Source of the DNA: CANJDH01 sp964443245
GTDB taxonomy: Bacteria; Pseudomonadota; Gammaproteobacteria; Burkholderiales; JAEUOS01
Length of the DNA stretch: 64,000 nucleotides
NCBI GenBank assembly: GCA_964443245.1
Contig: CAYUEG010000002.1
Location: 1-64,000 of the forward strand
Direction of reading: 5' to 3'
Shown: piece after piece, positions 16,971 through 25,591 of the stretch
How the letters are laid out: each line of letters opens with the position of its first letter
Position numbering within the stretch: the first letter of the stretch is position 1
The notes under the pieces: generated by a model
Told to the model about the DNA's origin: nothing
What the model saw: only the letters and a program-made list of their open reading frames with translations
Database searches by the model: none
Program-made: the position numbers and the translations under genes

Positions 16971-18588
16971 TGCCGGACGCCCAGTTCTTGACGACATTGG
17001 CGACGACGCTCGGATCCTGCTTGGCGAGCTGCCGTACGTTGTCCAGCGGAGAAGGCAGGGCTGGAGCGGCGGCTTCGCCAGATGCATCCGCGGCTGCCTC
17101 GTCACCGGCTTGCGCCGCTACGGCAGTGGCCGTCAGTTTCCGCATGCCGGGGCGAATGATGCCCAGCCAGAGGTAGATCACGAGGGCGGCCGGCAACAGG
17201 AAGCGCCCGACATCCTTTGCCGTGGCGAGCACCTCGGGCTGTTTCCAGAGTGGCAGCTCCGGCACCACCTCCGGTGCCACCAGGGTGAACGGGGCGTTGA
17301 CGACATTGATGGAATCGCCACGGTCTTTCTGGAACCCGATCGCTTCCCGCACCAGCGAATTGATCTGTGCGACCTCTTCTGCAGTGAGCGGCGTCGATTG
17401 CGTCTTGCCTCCGGAAACGCTCTTGCGGTGATTGATGACGACTGCCGCAGTGACCCGCTTGACGGCCCCGACCCGGGTGCGCACATGGCGCGTGGTTTTG
17501 TCGACCTCGTAGTTGGTGATGGCGTCGCGCTTGGTGGCGGCGCCGGCCGCAGCGGCACTGGCGGCACCGGGGTTGGTCGGGGCATTGCCTTGTACCGGAG
17601 CGGTCGGCGTTGCAGGCGGCTGGTTCGACAGGGCGCCCGGTACGCCGCTGGCGCCGCTGCCGGCGTTCGGGGTTTCGCTGATCTGCATGCTGCGTATCGT
17701 TGCTTCGGCAGCATTCTGGTTCGGCTTGAAGGCCTCCGAGGTGGATTCACTTTCGGAAAAGTCCACCTCTGCCTTGACCTGGGCCCGCACGTTGCCCTCG
17801 CCATGCAGGGGTGTGAGGATGTCCAGGATGCGCTTGATATAGCCTTCTTCGACCCGGTGGACATAGGAAAGCTGATTGGCGTCGAGCTGGCCGGCCGCAT
17901 TCGCGTCGGGCGGCTGCGAGAGCAGATTGCCGGCATCGTCGATGATGCTGACGTTGCGGGTCTGCAGGTCCGGCAGGCTGCTGGCGACCAGGTGCGTGAT
18001 GCCGGCGATCTGGGTCCGGTCCAGGCTCTTGCCCGGATACAGGGTCAGCAATACCGAGGCGGAAGTCTTCTGCTGCTCCTTGAGGAACACCGACTGCTTG
18101 GGCAGCGCCAGATGGACGCGGGCGCTGCGCACCACGGACAAGGACTGGATCGAACGCGACAGTTCGCCTTCAATCGCACGCTGGTAATGCACCTGCTCCT
18201 GAAACTGCGTGATGCCAAAACGCGGATTCTCCATCAGGTCGAAGCCGGGGTTGCCGGCCTTCGGCAATCCCTGCGATGCCAGCTTCAGGCGGGTTTCGTG
18301 CACCAGGTTGGATGGCACCATGATCACGCCGCCGCCTTCGCCAATGCGGTAAGGCACGTTCATCTGGTTCAGTGCTGCCACCACGGCGCCGCCGTCCTTG
18401 TCGGCAATACCGGTGAAGAGCACCTTGTAGTCCGGTGCCTGGCTCCACAACCAGCCGGCAATCAGCAGGGCAATCGACAAAGCCCCGCCGACCATGACGA
18501 CGATCAGATTGCGGACGGGCATCGCCCTGAGCTGGGTCAGCAGGGGGGCGGCAGTAAAGGTGGCGGGTGCGGCGACGGCGTTGGCCAT
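16963..18588 (-). CDS. fliF: Flagellar MS-ring protein FliF
   Basis: 541 residues, full length. There are transmembrane segments near residues 28-48 and 455-475, with two YscJ/FliF ring-building domains in the periplasmic part (KVLFTGIADKDGGAVVAAL, then RVHLALPKQSVFLKEQ). The C-terminal cytoplasmic tail (VRQLAKQDPSVVANVVKNW) binds FliG. FliF is the assembly base of the basal body and heads the fliFGHIJK series, reading away from fliE. Its ribosome site is weak. Confidence 0.97.
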   Translation of the reverse strand: MANAVAAPATFTAAPLLTQLRAMPVRNLIVVMVGGALSIALLIAGWLWSQAPDYKVLFTGIADKDGGAVVAALNQMNVPYRIGEGGGVIMVPSNLVHETRLKLASQGLPKAGNPGFDLMENPRFGITQFQEQVHYQRAIEGELSRSIQSLSVVRSARVHLALPKQSVFLKEQQKTSASVLLTLYPGKSLDRTQIAGITHLVASSLPDLQTRNVSIIDDAGNLLSQPPDANAAGQLDANQLSYVHRVEEGYIKRILDILTPLHGEGNVRAQVKAEVDFSESESTSEAFKPNQNAAEATIRSMQISETPNAGSGASGVPGALSNQPPATPTAPVQGNAPTNPGAASAAAAGAATKRDAITNYEVDKTTRHVRTRVGAVKRVTAAVVINHRKSVSGGKTQSTPLTAEEVAQINSLVREAIGFQKDRGDSINVVNAPFTLVAPEVVPELPLWKQPEVLATAKDVGRFLLPAALVIYLWLGIIRPGMRKLTATAVAAQAGDEAAADASGEAAAPALPSPLDNVRQLAKQDPSVVANVVKNWASGNE

Positions 18589-18776
18589 GAATCAGGGTTC
18601 ACAAGTGGGTCAATAGGGCAATTATGCGAATCCGCCGGAACCGCCATGCGAAGAGCAGGGGCCGAAAAGCGCCGCAGTTTCCCCCGCCGTGCGCCAGGCA
18701 GGCTGGGTAGACTGGTGGCACTTTCAACCACGATCAGGGTGTGCAGCAGCGTGGCACCCTGCCAAGGAAGCGCATC
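18589..18776. promoter_or_regulatory. Divergent fliF-fliE intergenic region
   Basis: This 188-base region must hold the promoters of both the fliF and fliE transcripts. A perfect dyad, TGGCA-CCC-TGCCA, lies at 18752-18764 just ahead of the fliE ribosome site. I see no clear sigma54 (GG-N10-GC) or sigma28 element; FlhDC-type activation of a sigma70 promoter would be expected from the presence of flhDC, but no site could be assigned. Confidence 0.4.
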
Positions 18777-19091
18777 ATGGACAAGATCGGATCGATTGGT
18801 GGCCTCAGTGGCATCGCGTCAGCACGTGGCAGCTCGGCGGCAAGCGAGGTCGCAGGCATGGGCAATGGCGGCAGCTTCGCCAAGGCACTGTCGCAGGCTC
18901 TGGATGCGGTGAACGGCGCCCAATCCGAGGCATCGGCCCTGTCTCGCGAGTTTCAACTGGGCAATACATCGGTGTCCCTTGAGGAGACGATGATCGCCAT
19001 GCAGAAGTCCAGCATCGCGTTCCAGACGGCCGTGCAGGTTCGCAATCGCGTCGTCAGCGCCTACAACGACATCATGAACATGCCGGTCTGA
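18777..19091 (+). CDS. fliE: Flagellar hook-basal body protein FliE
   Basis: 104 residues. FliE joins the MS ring to the rod and is the first secreted rod component. Conserved C-terminal sequence includes VSLEETMIAMQKSSIAFQ and VRNRVVSAYNDIMNMPV. The ATG at 18777 has AAGGAAG 7 bases upstream; an in-frame ATG at 18741 lacks a site. It is a single-gene unit divergent from fliF and convergent with ycgR. Confidence 0.95.
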   Translation: MDKIGSIGGLSGIASARGSSAASEVAGMGNGGSFAKALSQALDAVNGAQSEASALSREFQLGNTSVSLEETMIAMQKSSIAFQTAVQVRNRVVSAYNDIMNMPV

Positions 19092-19117
19092 CCGGCTGCG
19101 CACTGATGTGCCGGCAT

Positions 19118-19137
19118 GGCCCGGCCAAGGCGGGGCC
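19118..19137. terminator. Hairpin between fliE and ycgR
   Basis: GGCCCGGCC (19118-19126) pairs with GGCGGGGCC (19129-19137), 8 of 9 positions, with a two-base loop. It lies between converging stops and could end transcription from both sides, but no T-run follows. Confidence 0.4.
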
Positions 19138-19158
19138 ACAGGTCGCCAGCTGTTCCAT

Positions 19159-19914
19159 TCAGACCAGGGCGCGACGTGTACGCTCCAGGTAATTGATGTA
19201 GCGCTGGATCAGGCTGACAACCGGCCCGGCGAGGTTGGCGAACTGGCAGCCGTAGTGGTCACGGCTGACACCCTGGGCGTCCTTGCGCTTGCCGTGGGCA
19301 TGACGGATTTCCAGGGCGGTGGTGAAGCTGCCGTGGCCCGGCAACTCGACCGTGCAATGTTCGAATATGGCGCCCGGCGTGAACGCGGGCGTCATCGGGC
19401 CGGCGATGACACCCATACCGCCTACGCTCAGGTCGCCGACCATGAAGTGGGCGGTCGATCCGTCGGCGAGCGTGATCTCGCAGCGGATCGGGCCGGACTT
19501 GGGGGCGTGCACGCGAAAGAAGTTGCGGCGTTGCAGTCGCAGCACGGAATCGGGTACCCGGATGCGCAATACCGGGCGTCCCTCGAAGGTGGTGGCTTCG
19601 GCAATCTGGGCATGAAACTGGATCTTGATCTGATCCACAAAGGAGACGAAGGTCAGGCGCCGCGAACGGACGATGCGCCGGCTCAGTTCGGCATCTTCCG
19701 TCCCGTCAAAAATGAGTTCCTCAAACTCCGGGTTCAGGTGCAGGAGGTTGGTGACCACATAGTCCTCGCCTTGCGCGAAATGCAGCGTGACCAGCGAACG
19801 CCGCTCGATCATCGATTGCAGGATGGCGAGGATTTCGCGCCGCGAATAGGTCTGAAATCCTTCGGTTTCCGCGCTTTCTTCCTCGGGCGCAGCGGCGACA
19901 GGTGATTCGGTCAT
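19159..19914 (-). CDS. ycgR: Flagellar brake protein YcgR (PilZ domain)
   Basis: 251 residues with the YcgR N-terminal domain (YSRREILAILQSMIERR) and a C-terminal PilZ domain. The c-di-GMP binding residues are visible as LQRRNFFRV and, about 35 residues on, DLSVGGMGV. When loaded with c-di-GMP, YcgR binds the motor and slows or biases it. The ATG at 19914 has GAGG 8 bases upstream and overlaps the previous stop by 4 bases. It ends the fliD-S-T series, so it is likely co-expressed with late flagellar genes. The GGDEF/EAL genes at 58-64 kb are plausible sources of its ligand. Confidence 0.93.
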   Translation of the reverse strand: MTESPVAAAPEEESAETEGFQTYSRREILAILQSMIERRSLVTLHFAQGEDYVVTNLLHLNPEFEELIFDGTEDAELSRRIVRSRRLTFVSFVDQIKIQFHAQIAEATTFEGRPVLRIRVPDSVLRLQRRNFFRVHAPKSGPIRCEITLADGSTAHFMVGDLSVGGMGVIAGPMTPAFTPGAIFEHCTVELPGHGSFTTALEIRHAHGKRKDAQGVSRDHYGCQFANLAGPVVSLIQRYINYLERTRRALV

Positions 19915-20216
19915 GATGGTTTCCTCGGTGCAGGGTTCGAGATTCCCGTCTCGATGTGATGAACCCACGCCAGCAGTTCGGCAATTGCTGCGTACATGGC
20001 CGGCGGGATGTGGGCGTCCAGGTCCACCTGCATCAGCAGGCTGACCAGTTCGCGCGATTCGTGTACGGCGACGCCGGCTTCGCGGGCGCGCCGGATGATC
20101 TCGTCGGCGATCAGGCCACTGCCTTTGGCGCTGACCCGGGGTGCCTTGGTGCCGGCGCCGCCATAGGTAAGCGCCACTGCGGCATGCTGGGGGGCGGGGG
20201 CGAGTTCAGTCATCAT
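19911..20216 (-). CDS. FlhB C-terminal domain-like protein (FhlB/YlqH type)
   Basis: 101 residues resembling the cytoplasmic C-terminal domain of FlhB/YscU export switch proteins, without membrane helices. The segment AVALTYGGAGTKAPRVSAKG corresponds to the stretch just after the cleavage site in FlhB, but the NPTH autocleavage motif itself is absent. EIIRRAREAGVAVHESRELVSLL is also FlhB-like. Such stand-alone proteins are known in many flagellated bacteria and their role is unsettled. It overlaps the upstream FliK-like gene by 11 bases and ycgR by 4. Confidence 0.85.
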   Translation of the reverse strand: MMTELAPAPQHAAVALTYGGAGTKAPRVSAKGSGLIADEIIRRAREAGVAVHESRELVSLLMQVDLDAHIPPAMYAAIAELLAWVHHIETGISNPAPRKPS

Positions 20217-21219
20217 GCAACGAGACTTCGGTGGCGACCAGCGTCAATCCGGCGGTGGCAAGGGCTGTCGAGAGCACGCTGGTGGCGTCACGCAAATGGC
20301 GGATCGAGTCCTCCTCGCTTGCCTTCGCATGCAGCCACACGGATGTTGCATGCAACCTGAGGCGCAGGTCGAGCCGGCCCATGCCGGGCAGCTCAAGCGA
20401 CAGGGCTGCTTCGCTGGCCTGCACCGGTGCGTCCTGGCTGGCGTGCTGCTGTTGTCCGTTACGGTAAGGATCAAACAAAGTCAGTTGGGCAACCTGACCG
20501 GGCCAGGGGGTCAGTTCGAAACGCGTTTCCCCATGCTCGATGGCGCGAAACTGTTCACGAAACGTCGCTTCAAGGGCGCCGTTGGCGCGCACCGGCAGTG
20601 GCGCCGTGTCCTGGGCAAGCGCTGTGGCCGCAGCCGGGCTGGCATCCTGCCTGACGAGGATGTCCGGTAGCCGGGCCTGCGGTTCGCGCAGCAGATCCTT
20701 TGCCGCAAAACTGCCTGCGGCCCAGCGGCGCAGGTGGGATTCGTAGAAGACGCCGCTGTTGGTGATTGCGCGCGACAACTCCTGTGCCAGCTGTACCGCG
20801 CTGCCGGCGGCACTGGCATGGGTGATCAGCTTGAGAGGCGTGGTCTCCTGCTCGGCCGCCGCCGCGAAGGCACTGAGTACTTTGGCCTCCCCGCCCAGCC
20901 GTACCGTGGCATCGCCGATGCCGGGCGAGGGGGGCATCACCGGAAGGCGCTCTACCCACTTGGCGATCACCTGCTCGCCCGCGGCACGCGGCATGCTCAG
21001 CTGGGCCCGGTAGGTTTGGCCATCGATCTCGATCAGGGCGTCGCCGTTCGCTTTCGATTCCAGCACGTGGCCGTCGAAGACGCGCGTCGGATAGCGCTGC
21101 AACAGCTCCCTTCCCGTCTGCTCATCGATGCGCAGGACGGCCAGAAGGGGCTCCACCCGCCTGGTGGCAGCCTGAACTGCAGCCGGGATGACGGAGCGAA
21201 GCTCGACGACCGGCAGCAT
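20206..21219 (-). CDS. Second FliK-like protein (hook-length control domain)
   Basis: 337 residues. The C-terminal 100 residues (RFELTPWPGQVAQLTLFDP, then LELPGMGRLDLRLRL) resemble the FliK C-terminal fold and the FlhB-binding part of hook-length proteins. The N-terminal half has a small beta-rich domain (LLQRYPTRVFDGHVLESKA) instead of the Pro-rich ruler of the fliK at 12171-13430. The ATG at 21219 has GAAGGA 7 bases upstream; an upstream start reads into fliT. It is placed immediately before an FlhB C-terminal homologue, so the two may form a partner pair. Family assignment is moderate, function unknown. Confidence 0.72.
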   Translation of the reverse strand: MLPVVELRSVIPAAVQAATRRVEPLLAVLRIDEQTGRELLQRYPTRVFDGHVLESKANGDALIEIDGQTYRAQLSMPRAAGEQVIAKWVERLPVMPPSPGIGDATVRLGGEAKVLSAFAAAAEQETTPLKLITHASAAGSAVQLAQELSRAITNSGVFYESHLRRWAAGSFAAKDLLREPQARLPDILVRQDASPAAATALAQDTAPLPVRANGALEATFREQFRAIEHGETRFELTPWPGQVAQLTLFDPYRNGQQQHASQDAPVQASEAALSLELPGMGRLDLRLRLHATSVWLHAKASEEDSIRHLRDATSVLSTALATAGLTLVATEVSLHDD

Positions 21220-21223
21220 CCCT

Positions 21224-21574
21224 TTATCCTTCGCCGGCGCCAACCGCCAGGTACGAGCGGTGCGCCCGATGCCCTTGCCCGGTGGCCCCCAGCATGCTCT
21301 CGAGCGAACGCATCCAGTGCTGCGTGAGGGATCGAATCTGGGCATCGTTGGCCAGCACTTCGCCGAGGGCCTGCAAACGCCGCTGGTTGTCATCCGGCTG
21401 CATCCGCACGCGGCAGTCGGGGTCCAGGCGCGTCAATTCGGACACCAGTTCAGCACACTGCGACTCGGCGGCAATCAGGCCGTCCCAGTCTTCGGATCGC
21501 GCCGCTTCGAGCATGCGCGCGCTGGCGGCGGCGATGCTGTCGTAGTGACGGAGTACTTCGACAGAGTGGGTCAT
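21224..21574 (-). CDS. fliT: Flagellar export chaperone FliT-like protein
   Basis: 116 residues, small and helical. FliT proteins chaperone FliD and, in enterobacteria, inhibit FlhDC. The sequence is weakly conserved (SIAAASARMLEAARSEDWDGLI, here about residues 14-34, is the typical first helix with E-x-x-W). The assignment leans on position directly after fliS, with a 4-base overlap, and 4 bases before the next gene. The C-terminal tail RAHRSYLAVGAGEG looks disordered. Confidence 0.8.
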   Translation of the reverse strand: MTHSVEVLRHYDSIAAASARMLEAARSEDWDGLIAAESQCAELVSELTRLDPDCRVRMQPDDNQRRLQALGEVLANDAQIRSLTQHWMRSLESMLGATGQGHRAHRSYLAVGAGEG

Positions 21575-21978
21575 GCCGCACCTTTTGCCTGGTTCGTGGC
21601 CAGTTCCGACCAGGCACTGCGCAATTCGCCCAGCAGCTTGCGCACTTCCTCGATCGGTGCCGCCTCGCGGCTCAGGCTGGCGGCGAGGAGGCGCCGCGTC
21701 ATGTAGCCGTACAGATCCCGCAGCTGTGCGCCAATGGCGCCTCCGTTCGGGTCCAGGCTGGCGCTCAGGCCTTCGTCAATGATGCGGATCGCACGGGTGA
21801 GTTCAGCACTATGGGCGCCGCCGGCATTGGCCTGATGCCGCGTCAAGGCGCAGGTCAGGGCATCGATGGCACCGTCGTACAGCATCAGGATCAGGTCGAT
21901 TGGCCGGGCGGCCGCGACGCCGGTTTCCAGTCCTACCTGACGATAGGCCTGTGTGAAGTTGCGATAGGCACCAAACAT
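21571..21978 (-). CDS. fliS: Flagellin export chaperone FliS
   Basis: 135 residues. FliS wraps the C-terminus of flagellin and keeps it unpolymerised before export. The N-terminal FGAYRNFTQAYRQVGLETGV and the IDLILMLYDGAIDAL motif are diagnostic. It follows fliD by 69 bases. On the minus strand GCCGTTAT (22021-22014) resembles a sigma28 -10, but the -35 side does not match, so no separate promoter is claimed. Confidence 0.95.
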   Translation of the reverse strand: MFGAYRNFTQAYRQVGLETGVAAARPIDLILMLYDGAIDALTCALTRHQANAGGAHSAELTRAIRIIDEGLSASLDPNGGAIGAQLRDLYGYMTRRLLAASLSREAAPIEEVRKLLGELRSAWSELATNQAKGAA

Positions 21979-22047
21979 GGAGTGGTTTCCGGGTATTGAT
22001 TGTGATGTGGCTTATAACGGCAGTCTGGCGCTGTGGGTGAGGGTGAA

Positions 22048-24039
22048 TCAGGAAGAAGTTTGCTTCTGCAGGGCAGTCAACTGCTGGGTCAGGTAGGTGC
22101 TGGTACTGTTCATGCTGCTCAGGGTGCGATCCAGGGCGGTGTACTGCTTGCGCAGATTGGCCTCGATCAACGTGAGCCGGTTGTTGAAACGCGTCTGCTG
22201 GGCCTGGATGCCCTGGATCGACTTCTGCCAGCTGTCGGTACGGTTGGCGATGGTGCCGTCGCTTTTCAGGGCGGCACTGACCAGGGCGGAAATCTGCGTG
22301 CCATAGCCTTGCCGGAATTCGAGGTTGCCCAATGCACCCGGGGCGGTGCTGGTGACCTTGACGCGCAGGCCGTTCGAGGCGGTCAGTTCCTGGCCCAGGC
22401 CGCTGGTCGTCAGGCCGCCGATTGAGCCTTGCACATCGGTCCCCGCCTGCGATACGGGAGCGCCGCCGAAGAGATCGGCGGCGGCATTGCCGGTCGCGTT
22501 GGTCACTGCGGAAGCCGATCCATAGGTGGTGGAGGTCAGGCTGAGTGTGCCACCCGACTCGCTGACGCTGACGGCGACCCCGGCAGCGCGCAATGCCGCC
22601 ACACCATTGACCTTGGACTGCAATTCGGCGGCCAGGGCGCTGGCGGTATAGGTTCCGGCCGTGAGCTGGATGGTGGCGCCGATGCCGTTGACGGACAGGC
22701 CAAGCGTGTCATTGATGCCGCTGGCGATGGTCAGGTTGGCAGCAGCGCTGCCGGTCAGGGATCCGCGACTGGCCGCCTGGGTGACCGTGACACCATAGGT
22801 GCCGGGCTTGCTGGCTTCGGTCGAACCGGCAAAGCTGACCAGTGCATTGCTGGCCGCACCGGTGGTGGCAAACAGCCGCGCCACCTGCGCGGCCGGATCC
22901 TGCATCACGCGGTCAAACTTGGCGCTGTCGAATCCCAGGCTGCCATCGCGCTGGAATCCGAGGCCGATGTCGCTCAGGGTGCCCGGATTGTTGGTCAAGC
23001 CCGGCAGAGCGGTGGTGAGCGCCGTCTTCATCCTGGCCAGAAGCCCGGCCGCCGCCGAATCCCCGCTCAACGCACCGGCCGCACCGGTCTGGGCGTTATA
23101 GCCGGTGAAATTCTTGATCATGGTGCCCATGTTGTTGTAGGCCTTGACCAGATCATTGATCGCCGTGCGTGCGGCCGCCGCATCCTGCCCGACCGTGACG
23201 GTCACCGGGGTGCCCGCGGTGACCTGATTCAGATTCAGCGTGACACCTTCAATCGCTTCCTGAACCTGGTTGGTGGGCCGGGTAATAGCGAGGCCATCAA
23301 TGGTGAGCTGGGCATCGAGCGCCGCCGCGCGCTGGGTGAGGTTGGCGCCGGATCCGGATGCTGCCGCCGGGTTGAAGGCGAGCTGCGACAGGCCGCTGGT
23401 GTCGGTGTGGTTGCCGTCATCGTCATTGACCAGAATCCGCAGGCTGTTGGCCGTGCCGGATTCGGCGCTGGACAGCACCAGCCGATGGCCGCTGCCATCA
23501 TTCACCAATGAGGCGACGACCCCTCCGTTGGCCGCGTTGATGGCGTCGCGCACGCCTGCCAGAGTATTCTGGCCTGGTCCGATCGTGACAGCCAGCGCCG
23601 GCTTGGCCGCATTGGCCGAGAAGGTACCGGCGGCGAAGGTGCCGAACTGAATGTTCAGGGTGCCGGAGCCGACCACGGCACCGGTACTCGGAAATGCCGA
23701 CGAAGCAAGCTTCTGCGATTGCGCAAGTTGCGCCACCGTGACGCTGTAGCTTCCGCGTGCCGCCCCGGCGGACGCGCTTGCCCCAACCTTGGTGGCGTCA
23801 CTTGACGAAGAAGTGACAGCACGGAACAGGTCGACCGATTGCAGTTTCTTGGCGGCATCGCCGACGGCCGAGTAAGCGCCCTTGATGGCGCCAAAGGCGG
23901 AGATCCGGGATTGCAGGACGCTCTGCCGCCGCTGCATTTCGGTCAACGGACGGCTCTCCACCTGCATCAGCTGGGACACCACGCTGGATACGTCCAGGCC
24001 GGAACCGGAGGAGGTGGAGCTGATGCTGCTGGTAGCCAT
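22048..24039 (-). CDS. fliD: Flagellar filament capping protein FliD
   Basis: 663 residues, longer than the E. coli cap protein (about 470). Conserved N-terminal D0 (SGLDVSSVVSQLMQVESRPL) and the C-terminal helix (RFNNRLTLIEANLRKQYTAL) are present. The extra length is Ala/Thr/Gly-rich middle domain and includes a hook IN motif (GVTVTQAASRGSLTGSA, then ATIQLTAGTYTASALAAEL). The start is taken at 24039 because the protein then begins MATSSISS as in relatives; the ribosome site is poor and a TTG at 24060 is possible. It lies 175 bases after fliC. Confidence 0.94.
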   Translation of the reverse strand: MATSSISSTSSGSGLDVSSVVSQLMQVESRPLTEMQRRQSVLQSRISAFGAIKGAYSAVGDAAKKLQSVDLFRAVTSSSSDATKVGASASAGAARGSYSVTVAQLAQSQKLASSAFPSTGAVVGSGTLNIQFGTFAAGTFSANAAKPALAVTIGPGQNTLAGVRDAINAANGGVVASLVNDGSGHRLVLSSAESGTANSLRILVNDDDGNHTDTSGLSQLAFNPAAASGSGANLTQRAAALDAQLTIDGLAITRPTNQVQEAIEGVTLNLNQVTAGTPVTVTVGQDAAAARTAINDLVKAYNNMGTMIKNFTGYNAQTGAAGALSGDSAAAGLLARMKTALTTALPGLTNNPGTLSDIGLGFQRDGSLGFDSAKFDRVMQDPAAQVARLFATTGAASNALVSFAGSTEASKPGTYGVTVTQAASRGSLTGSAAANLTIASGINDTLGLSVNGIGATIQLTAGTYTASALAAELQSKVNGVAALRAAGVAVSVSESGGTLSLTSTTYGSASAVTNATGNAAADLFGGAPVSQAGTDVQGSIGGLTTSGLGQELTASNGLRVKVTSTAPGALGNLEFRQGYGTQISALVSAALKSDGTIANRTDSWQKSIQGIQAQQTRFNNRLTLIEANLRKQYTALDRTLSSMNSTSTYLTQQLTALQKQTSS

Positions 24040-24131
24040 GACATTGGCGCGGCCGGACAAGGGCCGCCAGTGCTTTCCGTTGATCCGCCTCAGAAATCCG
24101 GAGGCGGAGAGTTCAGATCAGAACAACGCAA

Positions 24132-24158
24132 GAAGGCACTCATGGGGAGAGTGCCTTC
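24132..24158. terminator. Hairpin upstream of fliD
   Basis: GAAGGCACTC (24132-24141) pairs perfectly with GAGTGCCTTC (24149-24158) across a 7-base loop. With the neighbouring hairpin at 24178-24209 it forms a tandem structure between the fliC stop and fliD, probably ending or attenuating the flagellin message. Confidence 0.6.
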
Positions 24159-24177
24159 CTTCGCATTCTGAGCAAGG

Positions 24178-24209
24178 CCGTGGGCAGCCGGGTGAGCGGC
24201 TGCCCACGG
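24178..24209. terminator. fliC 3' hairpin
   Basis: CCGTGGGCAGCC (24178-24189) pairs perfectly with GGCTGCCCACGG (24198-24209), 12 bp with an 8-base loop, only 5 bases beyond the fliC stop. No T-run follows on the minus strand, so it may act as a message-stabilising 3' end as much as a terminator. This fits a highly expressed flagellin gene. Confidence 0.65.
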
Positions 24210-24214
24210 ATTGA

Positions 24215-25363
24215 TCAGCCGCGCAGCAGGCTCATGACGTTGTTGGGCGCCTGATTCGCCTGCGCCAGCATTGCCATGCCGGCCTGTTGCAGGATCTGGT
24301 TCTTGGTCATGCTGGCCGTTTCCGCCGCGTAGTCCGTATCCTGGATGCGGCTGCGAGAAGCGCTCAGGTTCTCGGCAGCAGTTTGCAGGTTCGAGACCGT
24401 CGAGGTGAAGCGGTTCTGCAGGGCACCCAGCGTGGCACGCGAGGTGTTGATCTGGCCGAGCGCGCTGTCCACCTGCTTGATCGCCAGCGTGGCACCGGCA
24501 AACGAGGAGATGTCCATCGTGGTGAGGCCTGTCGTGGTGGCGGCTGCCGCCGTCACGCCACCGGCACCGTTGAAGCCGGTGAGCGCACCGTTGTCCGTAC
24601 CGGCCAAGGTGATGGTGGCGCCGGAGGTCATGACCAGCTTGTTGGTCGCAACGTCCATGTAGGCATTCACACCGGTGGTGCCGGCGATCTTGTTGACGGC
24701 GTCCACAACCTGCGCTGCACGTTCCTGGCTGGTGCCGACGGCGGTGAGGGCGCCGATGTCGGTGCCGTTGACTGTCAAGCTGCCGGCAGCAACGACACCC
24801 GTGCCGAGGCCGGACACGACGGACGATTGGGTGGAGGCGGACGACACCGAACCCAGGCCGGCGATGGTCGAGTTCTGTACGCCAGTAACCGAAATGGTCT
24901 CGTTGGCGTTGGCGCCGACCTGGAACGCGGCAGAAGTGAAGGAGCCATCAAGCAACTTGATGCCGTTGAACGCGGTTTGCGAGGCAACGCGATCGATCTC
25001 GGATTTCAACTGTGCCACTTCAGATTGCAGGGCAGCACGGTCACTGTTGCTGTTGGTGGCATTGGCCGACTGCACCGCCAGTTCACGGATGCGCTGCAGG
25101 TTGTCGCCCACGGAGGCCATCGCGCCTTCTGCGGTTTGCGACAGCGAGATGGCGTCATTGGCGTTGCGTGCAGCCTGGTTCAGGCCGCGAATCTGGGAGG
25201 TGAAGCGCTCCGAGATGGCCAGGCCGGCGGCGTCATCCTTGGCGCTGTTGATGCGCAGGCCGGAAGAAAGGCGCTGCATGGCGGTCTGCGACGCTGCCTG
25301 CGAGCCGTTGAGGTTGCGCTGCGCATTGAGCGAAGCAATGTTGGTGTTGATAGTTTGGGGCAT
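24215..25363 (-). CDS. fliC: Flagellin FliC
   Basis: 382 residues, a compact flagellin. The D0/D1 helices at both ends are strongly conserved (INTNIASLNAQRNLNGSQ and SGLRINSAKDDAAGLAISER at the start; SRIQDTDYAAETASMTKNQI and MLAQANQAPNNVMSLLRG at the end). The central surface domain is short (about residues 180-280) and Ala/Thr/Gly-rich. Only one flagellin gene lies in the window. A strong AAGGAG site precedes the ATG, and a sigma28-like promoter lies about 150 bases upstream. Export uses FliS and capping uses FliD, both encoded just downstream. Confidence 0.97.
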   Translation of the reverse strand: MPQTINTNIASLNAQRNLNGSQAASQTAMQRLSSGLRINSAKDDAAGLAISERFTSQIRGLNQAARNANDAISLSQTAEGAMASVGDNLQRIRELAVQSANATNSNSDRAALQSEVAQLKSEIDRVASQTAFNGIKLLDGSFTSAAFQVGANANETISVTGVQNSTIAGLGSVSSASTQSSVVSGLGTGVVAAGSLTVNGTDIGALTAVGTSQERAAQVVDAVNKIAGTTGVNAYMDVATNKLVMTSGATITLAGTDNGALTGFNGAGGVTAAAATTTGLTTMDISSFAGATLAIKQVDSALGQINTSRATLGALQNRFTSTVSNLQTAAENLSASRSRIQDTDYAAETASMTKNQILQQAGMAMLAQANQAPNNVMSLLRG

Positions 25364-25516
25364 GGTGAATCTCCTTTAAACGGATTGAAAGCCAAAGTTA
25401 AGTGATGCGGACCCAAATGGTCCAATACTGCTCATTTAGAAAGACCGTCAGGCTCTTCGCCCTTCAGGTCCGCAACTTCGGTTCGGATCACTGGATTCAA
25501 ACCGCCGTCAGACCTC

Positions 25517-25544
25517 TTAACGGATTGCTTCTGCATAAACTTTA
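25517..25544 (-). promoter_or_regulatory. Sigma28-like promoter of fliC
   Basis: On the minus strand the site reads TAAAGTTT (25544-25537), 12 bases, TCCGTTAA (25524-25517). The known FliA consensus is TAAAGTTT-N11-GCCGATAA, so the -35 is perfect and the -10 matches at 6 of 8. The implied leader is about 145 bases. The gene for FliA is at 40.9 kb. Confidence 0.75.
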
Positions 25545-25591
25545 GGCACGCCGGATTTGAAGCCTTTCCTTTGTGCCGCCATGAATATGTA

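Noticed and set aside
16971..17105. Longer FliG starting at 17105
   Set aside because: The extra residues are the fliF tail in another frame, with no family similarity; the ATG at 16970 gives the standard N-terminus.
22014..22040. Sigma28-like -10 (GCCGTTAT) ahead of fliS
   Set aside because: The -35 position reads TCACCCAC, matching the consensus at only three bases; co-transcription with fliD explains fliS expression.
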